Below, one piece after another: positions 13,435-25,300 of a DNA stretch of 64,000 nucleotides; positions within the stretch are counted from its first letter, which is position 1; each line of letters opens with the position of its first letter. The DNA lies in contig NC_092497.1 of NCBI RefSeq assembly GCF_047495875.1, positions 60,611,477 through 60,675,476 of the forward strand, given 5' to 3'. The notes under the pieces were generated by a model that searched no databases, had not been told where the DNA came from, and worked only from the letters and a program-made list of their open reading frames with translations. This stretch comes from Pithys albifrons albifrons. Its lineage: Eukaryota; Chordata; Aves; Passeriformes; Thamnophilidae. The translations under genes and the position numbers were made by a program.

Positions 13435-14365
13435 CACAGAATCACAGAATAATTAGGTTGGAAAAGTCCACTGAGATCAAGTCTGACCTATGACCCAATA
13501 CCACCTTGTCAGCCAGACCATGGCACCAAGTGCCACATCCGGTCTTTCCTTAAACACCTCCAGGGACGATGACTCCACCACCTCCCTGGGTAGCCCATTC
13601 TAATGCCCTGTCACTCTCTCTGTGCAGAACTTCTTCCTAGTGTCCAACCTAAACCTCCACTGGCATAGCTTAAGACTGTGCCCTCTTGTCCTATTGCTGG
13701 TTGCCTGGGAGAAGAGCCCAACCTCACATGGCTACAACCTCCTGTCAGGGAGTGGTAGAGAGTGATAGGGTCACCTCTGAGCCTCCTCCTCTCCAGGCTG
13801 AACACCTCCAGCTCCCTCAGCCACTCCTCACAGGATTTGTGCTCCAGACCCTTCACCAGCCTCATTGCCCTTCTCTGGACTTGCTTCAGCACATTAATAT
13901 CCTTCCTAAACTGAAGGGCTTGGAACTGGACATAGCACATGAGTTGTGGCCTCACAAGTGTAGAGGGGAAGAATCACTTCTCTGTCCTGCTGGCCACACT
14001 ATTCCTGATACAAGCCAAGGTGCCCTTGGCCTTCTTGGCCACCTGGGCACACTGTTGGCTCATGTTCACCTGCTGTCAATCAGAACCCCCAGATCTCTTT
14101 CTGCCTGGCCCTGTCCAGACACTCTGTGCTCACCCTAGGCCGCTGCAGGGGGTTGTTGTGGCCACAGTGCAGGACCTGCCACTTGATCTTGTTGAACCTC
14201 ACACTGTTGGATTCAGCCCATCTCTCCCTGGTCCCTCTGCAGAGCCCTCCTGCCCTTCAGCAGTTGGACACTCGCCCCCAACTTGGTGTCATCTGCAAAT
14301 TTGCTGCTGCTGGACTCAATCCCCTCATCCAGATCATCAATAAAGATACTGAACAGGAAACATGA
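13435..14365 (-). mobile_element. CR1 LINE, 5'-truncated, about 930 bp
   Basis: On the - strand this is the 3' part of a CR1 retrotransposon. The 3' terminus, seen on the + strand as CACAGAATCACAGAAT at 13435, is the classic CR1 end. Moving upstream, the - strand encodes [20 protein letters not shown] and [17 protein letters not shown] (within 13611-13955), the conserved C-terminal part of CR1 reverse transcriptase. Further upstream is the motif KFADDTK (14283-14301), the catalytic YADD-type box. Stops and small indels interrupt the frame and the 5' two-thirds is missing, so it is a dead copy. Overlapping + strand frames at 13686-14365 are shadows of it. It lies in the 14-kb CAMK4 intron, antisense to the gene. 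Confidence 0.93.
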
Positions 14366-17300
14366 TGTAACATGATACAGCCCACAGCTAAGGGCTGGTG
14401 CAAGGGTTTTGGGTAAAAGCTAGTGAGAGGCAGAATGAAAATGACCCTACGTAGATTTGGCAGGACTTTTGCAAGCCACATGATGCATTTCTAAATTCAT
14501 CTAAGACTCAAGTGTTACCAGCTCCACATTGTGGACAAATAGTATTTATAGCAGCAATATTAAATGATGGCTAACTATTGCAGATTTCAGAGTAACTGAT
14601 TAGATTAATTACTATAAAACTAAGTACACTTACGAATCTGAGGTAAAGGAAGCAAGACACAAAATTTCCCTGCTCACATTTGAGGCAAAATTGCAGGATG
14701 TGTAGAGTGGCCTGTGTGGGAGGGAAGCAGAAAAAAAAAGCTAAGAATAGGAGAACTAGTGAATGTAGAGCATGGAGGAGGAAAAAGTAAGTTTGTTAAA
14801 GTGGTAAGATTTCAAATTTTTTTGATCGCCAGGAGTTGTGAGAACAGCTTATGTTAGAAATTGCAGGAATATTCATTGCACTAGATTCCAATACCCAAGA
14901 AAAATAAAAGAGAAAGAGTCTTTGGTTTCAGGGACAGGGAGCTGGGGAAAGTACTGATTCCTTGTGCCATTTGGCTCATATTCTGTTTTGTTTCTTCCCT
15001 ACCCCAGACCTCTGAGTTATAAGTTTCAGGAGTAGCTTCACTGTAAGGTCTGGAGTGGTTCTGTGGGCTGTGCTGACTGGGGAAGGATGAACACTATTCT
15101 GCTAGTCACCAAAATATCACACCCAAAACGTAGTCCTTTCCTTCTCTGATGAAATGTTCATTTCTTTGTTCTTGTTTGGAGATTTTTTCCACTTGCCTGA
15201 CCTGCCTGTCTTTAATCCCCAGACCTATATTCTAGTAACTGCAAAACTGTCTATTGATATAATTTTAATACTCCTCTGAAAATTGATTCTAAAATGGCAT
15301 GTTGGATTTCCCATCTCTTTCGTCACTGATTTTCAGATTCCTGTGTGTTTAGCTTAGCAGTACTGAACTCTTCCTTTTTGGGTTCATACCAGTAATAAAG
15401 TTTCTGCAAAGCAAGTGTGACCACTATTTACCTCACTTTGCTGGGATATCCTGCTGTTTTCAGTAGCTTTATACAATTACAATGAATTATAGTACCAAGT
15501 CCTAAGAAGAGTGTCCTAAAAGGAGTAAAATCCATTACAAGCTCTTCCCAAATTATGCTGCATATTGCCAGGGTATGGTGAACACTGGTGAGAACTTAGG
15601 CATCTGCTGTTGTAGGTTCTGTGAAGTTGTGCAAAATGGAAGCATTATAAGCAGCATAGCAATCACTGCAGTTCTGTGTTCGAGAGGCTACACTGAAAAC
15701 CATCTGCAAAACTGAAGAGTTTATACTGCAAGGAAACTTGGAGTGCTCACAGGGAACAGAAATGCTGGAAAGGCTGGTTGGAAGTTGGCAAGGATTACTG
15801 TGAATTATGAAACACTTGAACACATACATGTGTTTGATGATTGGATGAAAGCTACCAAAATTTCAGCTAGGCACTGTGTATAGGAGAGAATGCATCACAA
15901 GAAAGACATTATACCATTTCCACAAGTTTGCTGGACAGTGTGACTCTTTAAGTGTGGTTTTGCTCACGAAATTTGTTATAACTTCATTATCTGACAAGCC
16001 TTTTCCACCTCTGAGCATCAGCAGCTCCTGAGAGAGCATTATAAGTGTTTCGTGGTGCAGCTGAGGGCTCTGGGTTGTGGGGGCACAGTGGGGTGGTTTC
16101 TGTTGGATGACTAGATCCTGCAGAGGTGCATCTCAGCACCGTGGCGACTGTCACTGTTCCCAGAGGGCATTCCATCTCTACCAGCAGTGGGAAGGGACAG
16201 TGAGGAGTGGCCTTTGGGAACTACTCTGCTTCTCTGTATAGGTGGAAAATTTGTCTCAAATATTTTGACAGGTGCTTGTAAAGACAATATTAAAGCAGGT
16301 GGTGTTTTAGGAGACCTGTAGCTTGATATCCATCGGTGGTTATTCTGCTAAGTGTGTGTGTAAACTGAATCAACATATTTCAATAAATGTGTGCACGTAA
16401 GCATGAAGGAAAAAGTGATTCTACACAAACCAGCAATGCATTTTTGCCTGCTCCAGGATATCTTTACTTTGAAGTTCTGTTCTGAATTTCCTGGATTCTT
16501 TGGGCACCAAATTCAGTGGTTCTCCAAGCCTTTTGTTTTGGTTTGGATTTGCTTGTTTGTTTGTTTGTTTGTCAGTTGTTTGACTGCAAGCTATTCTGGA
16601 TTCCCAGCTGTTTTCCTCACAATTTTTCTCTCACACTTTCTTTCGACCTACCTGCCTCTGTCATTTGCATATCAAAGAGAGTATTTAATTAGTTCCTTAT
16701 TGTTGCTGTTGCCATCTTTCTGTCCTCTCAGCAAAGGTTTAATCTTCCTTCAGCCATGGTTTTCTTAAAGATTATTCTGCAAACTAGCTATAAATAGTTG
16801 GGTTTGCTTCATTAATAACAAAACAAAACATTTCTGCAAGCTTCCTTCCCATTATGGAAAAAAGGGGCAATTGAGTCATTGCTAATCTGCAGGCTAAAAT
16901 TGAAAAATCCTTGCAAAGAGGCTTCATTGGTCTCAGGTAGGAGTGTTGTTATAAAAAAGCAAACTGGCACACCTACCATTTGTCTTATGTAAACTATTGC
17001 AGGGAGGATGCAAAAAATAGATATGCAAATGATCCCTCAGCATTACTACATGATCTAAACTACATGGTAATCTTCTTTCAGTACTCTTTCTTATTGCATA
17101 AGAGCCAGGTTTTAGTTCTAAAGCAGAGTGCCACTAGAAATAAATACTCATTTTTAGAAAGGAATATGTATTTTTTCAATTATTGATGTTGCAGAAGATT
17201 AGGTTTTCTATTTGCTAGAATATTATTAATTAAGAATTAGATTTTTATTCTCAATATATATGAATTTTAGTCTTCTGGAGAACTGGAAAGGTAACTCCAT

Positions 17301-20300
17301 GTGACATAAGCTGTAATTGGCCTGCCAGTGCATGATGTTCACATGAAACATTAGAGAATGGGTCAAGCGAATTGCACAACAATTCTACACTTGCTTTTTA
17401 TTGGTCTCCTGAAATATGGACTCACACTTCATTGACTTACTTTGCTTACTTTAAAGTGTAAATTTACAAAGGCTTCATCTGCAATGTCTGTGCACTTCTT
17501 GTGCTGTGTATTTAATGTAAGTAATGAGAGTAGTGCGTATCCCTACCCATATATTGTCTAAGTCAGGGTGGGCTTATCTTGAGGTCAAGAGGACAGACTT
17601 GAGCATCTCTTTGATCTCTCTCTGGTTTTCAGTGGTCAGGTAATTAGTGGTTTTCTTTTCTGAATTTGTTGGGCATTGACAAAAAGCTCAGGATCTTATC
17701 TTTTCCTTCATTTTGTTGAATGGAGGAAAATACAAAGAAGTAGACTGCATTTAAGAGATGTACCTTTTTGTCTTTCCCCAGTTTATCTGTTTGAAAAAGA
17801 TAGAAGAAAGACTGTTTTACCATAGAGTAAAATGAAAAATTCATTGGATTAAAGGAAAAATGTAATTTGAATTGTAACTGCATTGCTTCATAGTTCTCTT
17901 AGCTTAGTCATGTGTGTTGGAAAATCAGAGAATTCCAAATCCTGTTGAAACCTTAAAACCTTCCACATGCGTTTCTGAAGTCAGGTGCACAAGGTCACCC
18001 TGCGCTTGTTGGACTCAGTGCATGGACAGGGTGGATGCTACAGGCAGGTATGTCTGGCTTACACTAAATACTTTACTTGAATTAAAAAGGAAGAGGAAGC
18101 AAAGCCAGTATATTTGAGGGTGGGGCAGGGGGAAGGGGGAAGGAACTAAGCAAGAGCATCATTGTGGCTCAGGTCTCACCATGTAATCTAATAGAAGAGG
18201 ATAATTCAGCCCAAAAGAGCTGAGGAATCTTACCTTCAGGTATAATGTAGTATTTTATTGTGTAATTTATGGCTTTTTGTAACCTCTTTCCTATACTTCA
18301 GGCTGAAAGCCTAACATAATGTCTCAGTGACTGTACTTTGATTTGTTTTACCCTTGTAGTGATATCTTCCAGTAAAGCTCTCCCTAATGGTTTAAACAGA
18401 TGACCAAAGCAGGGAAGATGCTGAAGGTACAAGAAAAGCAGATTTTAAAGCAGGGCATATGTGATGATAGCTAAAGGACTGCCAAAAAAAACCTCAAACC
18501 AGACAAACTTCTAGAAAGAAGGCCAAGTAATTATGCAGCATAGAAATCATGGTGAAATAAAAGAGCTGCTTGAGAGGGATTACTTGCTGCGATGGATGAC
18601 ACATGAATAGACTTAGTTATCTGTGAACATAATGAATACTAAGGTATAAACAATTGCAGCCAGTTAGGATTATCCCTGTAGAGACTATTTTCCACATTGC
18701 TGTGCTTGTTTGCATTGGTTTCTGTTGGAGTACTACCTTTACACTGTTTCTTCGCTGGATCTTCTAATGAGTATGTAGTAATGCTTTTCACATGTACATT
18801 AGTCAACACCTTTCCTGTCAGCTTTTGTGAAGCTATGAGGAGTTGCATTGGTGGTAACTCAATATGAGTCTGTTATTTCAGAGGAAAAGAAGTGATAAAA
18901 AGTTACTGCAAAGCAGAAGCAGTTGAGATAAAGAAGTACAGCTTTCCTGGCATCAGAGAGTCTTTTTATTGGTCTTGCGGCAGAAGGTCTTTCCAGTGAC
19001 TTTTGAATTCAGACATTACAACTTCCTTGCTGCATTACTTCATGGGGATTTTAAGGTATTGTTTTGTAAAACTGACTTGTGTGATGACAGGATGTAATTT
19101 TATAATACATCTCATAGGCACCACAGGTTCTGTTTCTAGACAAGACCTGTCTATTCTTTCTCTTCAAAGTAACTCCAAGGGAGAATTTTGGCAGTTCACA
19201 AGTACTGTGCACAGTTAAAAACAACTGTTGAGTGTCTCAGCTGTAGTATTAGTGCATCTTAAGGATACATCTTTCTTTTATTAACTGCTTATATGTCATT
19301 GTGCAGATCTGTATCTTCTGCTGACTCAGTTGAACTGCACATTTATGTTTCATTCTCGAATGGCGGTTCTTGGAGAACATGCAATGCAAATGCTGAGTCA
19401 GTCCCCAAACCCTGTGCCTCTGCTGGTGTTCTTAAAAGAGTTTCTGTAGGACAACCGAGCTATGGGAGATCCAGAAATCTGCATTAATACCTGCTGCATA
19501 AAACATTACCACTTCAACATTACCTTAGCACAGAAAAGTGTTTTCTGTCTTGTTGTTTTCATCAGGGTGAGGCTCCAGAGAGGTAATATTCAAGAAGAAA
19601 GTTGAAGGTTTCTTGGTTTTTGTAAGACTGAACTGATGTAAAAGCAAAGGGAGAAAAAAAATACTGGATTTGCAGGACCTTCCGAACTCATAATATTGAT
19701 GAACTCCCCATAAGCAGCACAGGGTCAACACATTACAAAATCAAGCTATCACATGTCATGTATACAAAGTAAGCATAGCATACTGTCTATTTATGTTAAG
19801 AAGAAAGAAGAAGATAGTTTTAGTTGCAATGAAACTGTGATTCTTTGACTACAGCATCCTCAGTTTTCTATGATGGGGGGGAAAAGATAATTGATTAGCC
19901 CACTACACCTGAGAGGTAATTTGAATCTAATAAATTTTTACACCAACCCTTTCTTTGAATTATCCAGATCTGTATGTGCATTCCATAGTGCCTGTGTTTT
20001 ATAAATAAATAAATCAATAACAGGGGGATGGGGAGGCCCTAAGTTGGATATGAAAGTGAAAAAGCAGTTCCTAAAGGATATCTAATTTTGTCTGAGAGTA
20101 ATTTGGATTCCTTGAGTTTTAGAAAGTTCCAAAACCTTTGAACTGAATGTGTACATATTAAGAGCATCTTACCTATTTGATATTTTACCTCCAGTTTTTC
20201 ATCTGGAATCAAAGGTAAGTTAAATTTTGAAAGGTTTGTTTTCCAGTCTTTTGGGGGCACTCTAGAGCCCTGGTCCTCATATTTAAATTTGATTTGATGC

Positions 20301-20499
20301 CTTGAGAGACTCCAGAAAGCAGGACTCCAAGCCAAGTTAGTGTGGGAGAAGATAAAAAGTGAAAGTCCTTTAATGTCAGGCCTATGGCCTTCAGAACTAC
20401 ATACTGACACAAGTCTTGAACAATGATTTTCCATGGTTTTTATAATGTTGTCCACTGAATCCTCTATTCACACATCCCCTTGGTCCAGCCCCATACCAT
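14366..20499. other. CAMK4 intron, middle part
   Basis: AT-rich intron. It contains a short TTTG tandem run at 16550-16574 and several T-rich stretches. Open frames at 15596-15829, 16391-16768 and 20039-20455 show no domain, no codon bias and no splice context. Nothing further was recognised. Confidence 0.55.
16550..16574. repeat. (TTTG)n microsatellite
   Basis: About five tandem TTTG/GTTT units in a T-rich stretch. Confidence 0.85.
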
Positions 20500-21152
20500 C
20501 CCTGACGCATCAGCCAACAGTGTGCCCAGGTGGCCAAGAAGGCCAATGGGATCCTGTCCTGGATCAAAACTAGCGTGGCCAGCAGGACCAGGGCAGTGAT
20601 CCTTCCCCTGTACTCTGCATTGGTGAGGCCACACCTTGAGTGTTGTGTTCAGTTCTGGGCCCCTCAGTTCAGAAAGGATATTGAGGTGCTGGTGCGAGTC
20701 CAGAGAAGAGCAACAGGGCTGGTGAAGGGACTGGAGCACAAGCCCTATGGGGAGAGGCTGAGGGAGCTGGGGTTGTTTAGCCTGGAGAAGAGGAGGCTCA
20801 GAGGTGACATCACTGTCTAGAACTCCCTGAAGGGAAGTTATAGCCAGGTGGGGGCTGGTCTCTTCTCCCAGGCACTCAGCAATAGGACAAGGGGGCACGG
20901 GCTTAATCTCTGCCAGGGGAAATTTAAGTTGGATATCAGAAAAAAAATCTTTCCGGAGAGAGTGCTCAGGCATTGGAATGGGCTGCCCAGAGAGGTGGTG
21001 GATTCACCATCCCTAGATTTTTAAACACAGATTGGCCGTGGCACTGAGTGCCATGATCTAGTAAATGGACTAGAGTTGGACCAAGGGTTGGACTGGATGA
21101 TCTCGGAGGTCTTTTCCAACCCAATCGATTCTATGATTCTTTGATTCTATGA
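20500..21152 (+). mobile_element. CR1 LINE 3' end, well preserved
   Basis: A 5'-truncated CR1 in the same direction as CAMK4. The frame at 20530-20820 encodes the reverse transcriptase C-terminal region: [20 protein letters not shown], then [20 protein letters not shown] and [18 protein letters not shown], before a stop. The 3' UTR follows, ending in the CR1 terminal repeat ATTCTATGATTCTTTGATTC (about 21128-21147). The good match to the canonical protein and the intact 3' end suggest a younger copy than those at 53495 and 56320. A frame on the opposite strand (20464-20973) is its shadow. It ends about 430 bp before the next CAMK4 exon. Confidence 0.93.
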
Positions 21153-21580
21153 ATTGAGTCTGGGGGGGATTGAGACCTTCTTTTCATCATCTTTGTCTTC
21201 CTCAGCACATGTTGGGCCCTTGGAGGTTTTCCAGTGTTCTGGTTTCAAGGTTACTCTGCCACTGTTTATGTCTCATAGCACAGGCCTTACAGTATTTTTC
21301 AATCTTCTACCTTGAAAAGAGGTCTAAATCACTAAAAGAATTTAAGGCATTGATACTAGATAGAGGTTGGCATGTATAAACATTGAACTCAATACTAACA
21401 CATTGAGGTCTACATCACTACAATTACAATTACTTCTAAAATCTACAAAAATTAGAAAATCAGAAAAAATCAAAAACTCTCTGAGGCATCAGATTTCTTG
21501 CTATTTCATTTTCAAAAAGAATCTGCTGCCTGCACTGTTTATTTATGTTCATGCTTAATCCTGTTGCTTTTTTTCTGTAG
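21153..21580. other. CAMK4 intron end before exon 21581
   Basis: The last 430 bp of the 14-kb intron. A pyrimidine-rich tract at 21561-21580 ends in TTTTCTGTAG, a good acceptor. Nothing else was seen. Confidence 0.8.
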
Positions 21581-21653
21581 GATTGTGGAAAAGGGTTACT
21601 ACAGTGAACGAGATGCTGCTGACGCGGTTAAACAAATCCTGGAGGCGGTTGCT
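21581..21653 (+). CDS. CAMK4: CAMK4 exon: alpha-D and alpha-E helices
   Basis: A 73-bp exon. The first G completes the Arg codon of the previous exon; it then encodes IVEKGYYSERDAADAV and KQILEAVA. This is the start of the C-lobe (alpha-D and most of alpha-E), just before the catalytic loop. The acceptor is TTTTCTGTAG and the donor GTGAGT at 21654. The phases are 2 in and 0 out, matching exons on both sides. By the human numbering it spans about residues 130-153 without gaps. Introns on either side are very large (14.1 and 37.4 kb), typical of this long gene. Confidence 0.96.
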
Positions 21654-22221
21654 GTGAGTATTGTCATCGTATACTCAGCACCTGATCATTCACCTTTAGT
21701 GGCTCAATAAATAATTATGTATGAAAGCAGCAGAGTTTACTGGAGACAATCTACACAAGTTCCCTCCTATAATTAATTTTGTATTGATTTTTTTTAAGGT
21801 AGTGGGACTTTGAAGGGCAAAAAGTAATTTTGGATGGCAATTCATTTAATGCTTTAAGCTGTCTGCCACAGGGGAGTGTGTGCTCTGTCCAGCCTCCGCT
21901 GTGGAGTTCAGCACTGGCTGTTTTAGTCCTGGAAGTAATTTGAAAACACTGACACTTGCATAGCCTCTCACTCCTTTTGATGAATATGACACAGTAATTT
22001 ATTTGGAACCTTAAAAGTGTATTACTTTTCATCTCAACTTTAAAGGATAATAGATAGCTGAATGTGTTAGCTGGTGTAAAGAGTTACAAAAATATAAGTC
22101 AGAGGCTCCTGCACAACATTGCCATGAAAAGTTATGCTTCATTTGCAGTTGTTGCCATAAGGTGATCAATTACAAGTTTTACCATCATGGAGAAGCATTT
22201 ATTCAAAGAAGGCTCTTTGCA
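21654..22221. other. Start of the 37-kb CAMK4 intron
   Basis: Begins with a strong GTGAGT donor. No repeat or coding feature was recognised up to the CR1 end at 22222. A 93-aa frame on the - strand (21751-22032) has no recognisable domain. Confidence 0.6.
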
Positions 22222-22382
22222 GGGAAGCGGCCATGGCTCCAAGCCTGCCAGAGTTCAAGAAGTGTTTGCACAATGCCTTCATGCACATGGTGTGCTTCTT
22301 GGGGCTGTCCTGAGCAGGGCTATGATTTCAATGATCCTTGTGGGTCTCTTCCAGCTCAGAATAGTCTATGATTCTGTGATGA
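22222..22382 (+). mobile_element. CR1 3'-UTR fragment
   Basis: The sequence GCGGCCATGGCTCCAAGCCT, followed by GAGTTCAAGAAGTGTTTG, a GGTGTGCTTCTTGGGG block, GATCCTTGTGGGTCTCTTCC and the terminal CTATGATTCTGTGATG, is a typical CR1 3' UTR and terminus. Only about 160 bp remain, as is usual for severely 5'-truncated CR1 insertions. The 68-69 aa frames here (22162-22393) are chance frames. Confidence 0.85.
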
Positions 22383-25300
22383 AAAGTGCATAGTGTGGAT
22401 TGCAACATATCTAATAAAAAATCAACTCTTCTTGCTCTTCATATTGCACATACCTGTACAGAATGAAAGAAATTGAGAGAAAACAGAAAAAAATTGGTTC
22501 CAGTGGCTTGGGCAGTTTCTAATATACCTTCTTGCTCTGTATTTTCTGTGATTTTCAAACATTTGGGATTTTTTATACAACTATTTCACATTCTGTCACT
22601 TAGAGAAAGGTATAAATATTCTTGAGACAAGAAGATGAAGGCTTCTGGTGTCTACATACAGTGTTTCTGTATATTATCTATGTTTCTTAGTCACTTGTAG
22701 ATCTTTCACCTGATTTCACACCAGATGTTCTCCAAAACAGCATTCAGATGCTGGGAAAGTACTTAAAAATTAATTTGTCAATTGTCTAGTCTGTGTACTA
22801 GCACTGATCACTTCCGTTACAGAAGAGAAGGGACATGTTGGACAAAATAGTGTTCCAGTTGGGATGCTTGAAGCATTCCAGATAAATAAAAATATAAACT
22901 CAATTTTTCTTCATGAAACTAAGTTGTTGTCAAGGCCTAAGGAGAGATAGATACTAAGGATTTTGCCTTCTGCTGTGCCTGGCTGCCTTCAGAGTCAGCA
23001 GGAGATATTTTGTGTTTTATCCAGCAGCACTGCATGTCTGCTGGCAGCAGATGAAGGTGCTTTGGGGTGAAGCAGCCAGGTAGCACAAACACTGCAAAGA
23101 TACTGGAGTCAGAATTGTTTATGTAGTGCAGATGGAACTCGAGTGACTTTTGCTGTATTTCCAGCTGTCAGCCTTTTCAAACAAAGTACAGCTGTTGATT
23201 ACATGGGAAAAAGCGAGGTCAGCCTGAAGGGCTCATTGGAAGGATCTGTACAGATCAACCGAGGAGATAGTGTCACAGGAGCTGTCATCAGGAAGGGGCT
23301 GGTGGTCATGACTGACCTCTGTGGAAGGTATCTAGAGATGAGGAGATTACTGGTTACAATGGTAATTCAGTTAATCAGAAGCAACAAGGCAACTAGGGCA
23401 CTTTTACCTGCGATAGTAATGAAATACCTCCATGTGCAAAGCTGCTATAAATCATGGTTTGGTATTCTTTCTAAGCCTGTTCACACTAAATTAGATGTGA
23501 GAACTGGTGTTTACTACACTAACTACACATACTGCAAGAGCATGCATGTTTCTGAATGATCCAATGTTTATCAAGTCGCTCTTACTCAAAGAAATCTATA
23601 TTATGCATTTTAGTGCACAGAATAATGCATTTGTATTAATTTTTAAAATTGGTTCAGATTATTATTTTATGACTAACTTGTTTTTTCAGTTGAAGTGTCC
23701 TAACTAAGATGATTCTATATTATTTAACATTCTTTTGCAAAAAGAAAAAAAATTAAAATATGAGTAAGTTTTGCTGAAATGTATTTCAGAAGGTGTTTTA
23801 GCTCTTTGTTTTAAAAGCCAGGACCCAGATGAAAATCTTCAGCTTCTATGGGTTGTAGTATCTTGACTGAAATCAGTGGAATAGTGATGTATAAAACTAA
23901 AAACCTGACCTTTATATAAGCATGCAATAATTTGGATTTTTATGGATCCTTGCACTAGATCCCTAACTAGGATTAAGTGTACTGACTTCTCCTTTCTTGA
24001 CTGAGACTAAACATCTAAACCAAAGCTGGAAAAGCTGTGGAAGTCGCAATTCCCATCTTGGGATCTTTGCTGCCCAGCTGAAGTACTGTGACAGATTGGG
24101 GCTCTAAACTTGACAGAATGGTGTCTCTGAGCAGTAGAGGAGTTATTGTTAGAAACTTGAAAATGCTGCTTCATCAGAATAATCTATACAAAATAAAAGG
24201 AAATATATCCATGGATCATTCTTAAAACAAAATATTTATACAATTTGCACAATAGACAATGTCAATGAATACCCTCCTGGCACCACGTAGACATTTTGAC
24301 ATACGTGATTTTTATACATTGCTCTTAGAGAAAGCAGCATTCAGCTTTCCTTTTGCTGAGGACTCTTGAACCAATTGTTTTATAGATCCCTTTTTAAGGG
24401 CTGTTACTGTAGTCATGGATCTGTCCTTGCAGCACGTCATTGACATGAGGAGGTATTATGTCTTCATATAGCAAAGGTTTTTGGAGACACTTCTAAAGGA
24501 TTTAATCAAAAGTGTAGAGTGGGATTTTAAAAGCACATACGAATTTTTTGCACAATTCCTTTTTAAATTGTTAAACCAAATGGACTAACATTCTTAAAAC
24601 TGGAAAAAGCCCTAAAGCTTCTAGGTCTGTCTGTTTGCAGTACCTGGGTCCCTGTAAGCCCAACTCTAACAGGCTTACCAGAATTAATCAAGCAGCCAGA
24701 GTAGAACACAGAAAATTAATCTTGATCTTCATGTCACAAACCATCATAAATATATTCAACTTCTGTTCTTCCAAGATCAGAGAAAATAACAAAACCAGTA
24801 CTGTTTTGTAGACCTCCACATTCATTTTGTCCTTTTTCTTTATTTTTCTTTCTGCTATTTGCAGGTGATTTGGTGTTCCCAGTCCATGGGGGAATAAATT
24901 ACCCTTTTTCCCCCCTCTCTCTTCTGTACTTTTACGTTTTCCATTATTCTTTTGTTGTTCTTCAACCTAGGAGATAGCTTCATTCATAAGATGAAAGGCT
25001 TGTACAAAACTAGGTCAAACCAGTGTTCATCTTTTAGCTCTTTAATGTGCTGTTCAGAACAGGTTTTGTTGCTACCTGACATCTCAGAACAGAGTTTTAT
25101 TCCTAAAAGAGGATGCATTTGAGAGCTGTCTATCTTAGAAAATTATTGTAATTTCTCCCCTCTTAGAGGAGGAGTTGCATACAATGTGGTCTTCTTGCAT
25201 GCTTTTTCTGGTGTCAGTTTGTTTTTTGGTTTGTTTGGGTTTTTTTTTTTTTGGGGGGGTTTGTGTGTAATTAGTTGGTTTCTGCATGCACGTGTCATGA

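Noticed and set aside
13686..14365. Three + strand open frames of 79-150 aa
   Set aside because: They are opposite-strand shadows of the antisense CR1 copy; the - strand carries the real reverse transcriptase signature.
20039..20455. 138-aa open frame on the - strand
   Set aside because: Overlaps another frame, has no motif, and lies in intron sequence next to a CR1 copy.
20464..20973. 169-aa open frame on the - strand
   Set aside because: Shadow of the + strand CR1 reverse transcriptase end.
23143..23559. 138-aa open frame on the + strand
   Set aside because: No recognisable domain, no exon-like splice boundaries, and it lies in a 37-kb intron where frames of this size occur by chance.
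24598..24640. Possible reversed CR1 3' end (ACTGGAAAAAGCCCTAAAGC)
   Set aside because: The match is too weak and short, with no terminal repeat.
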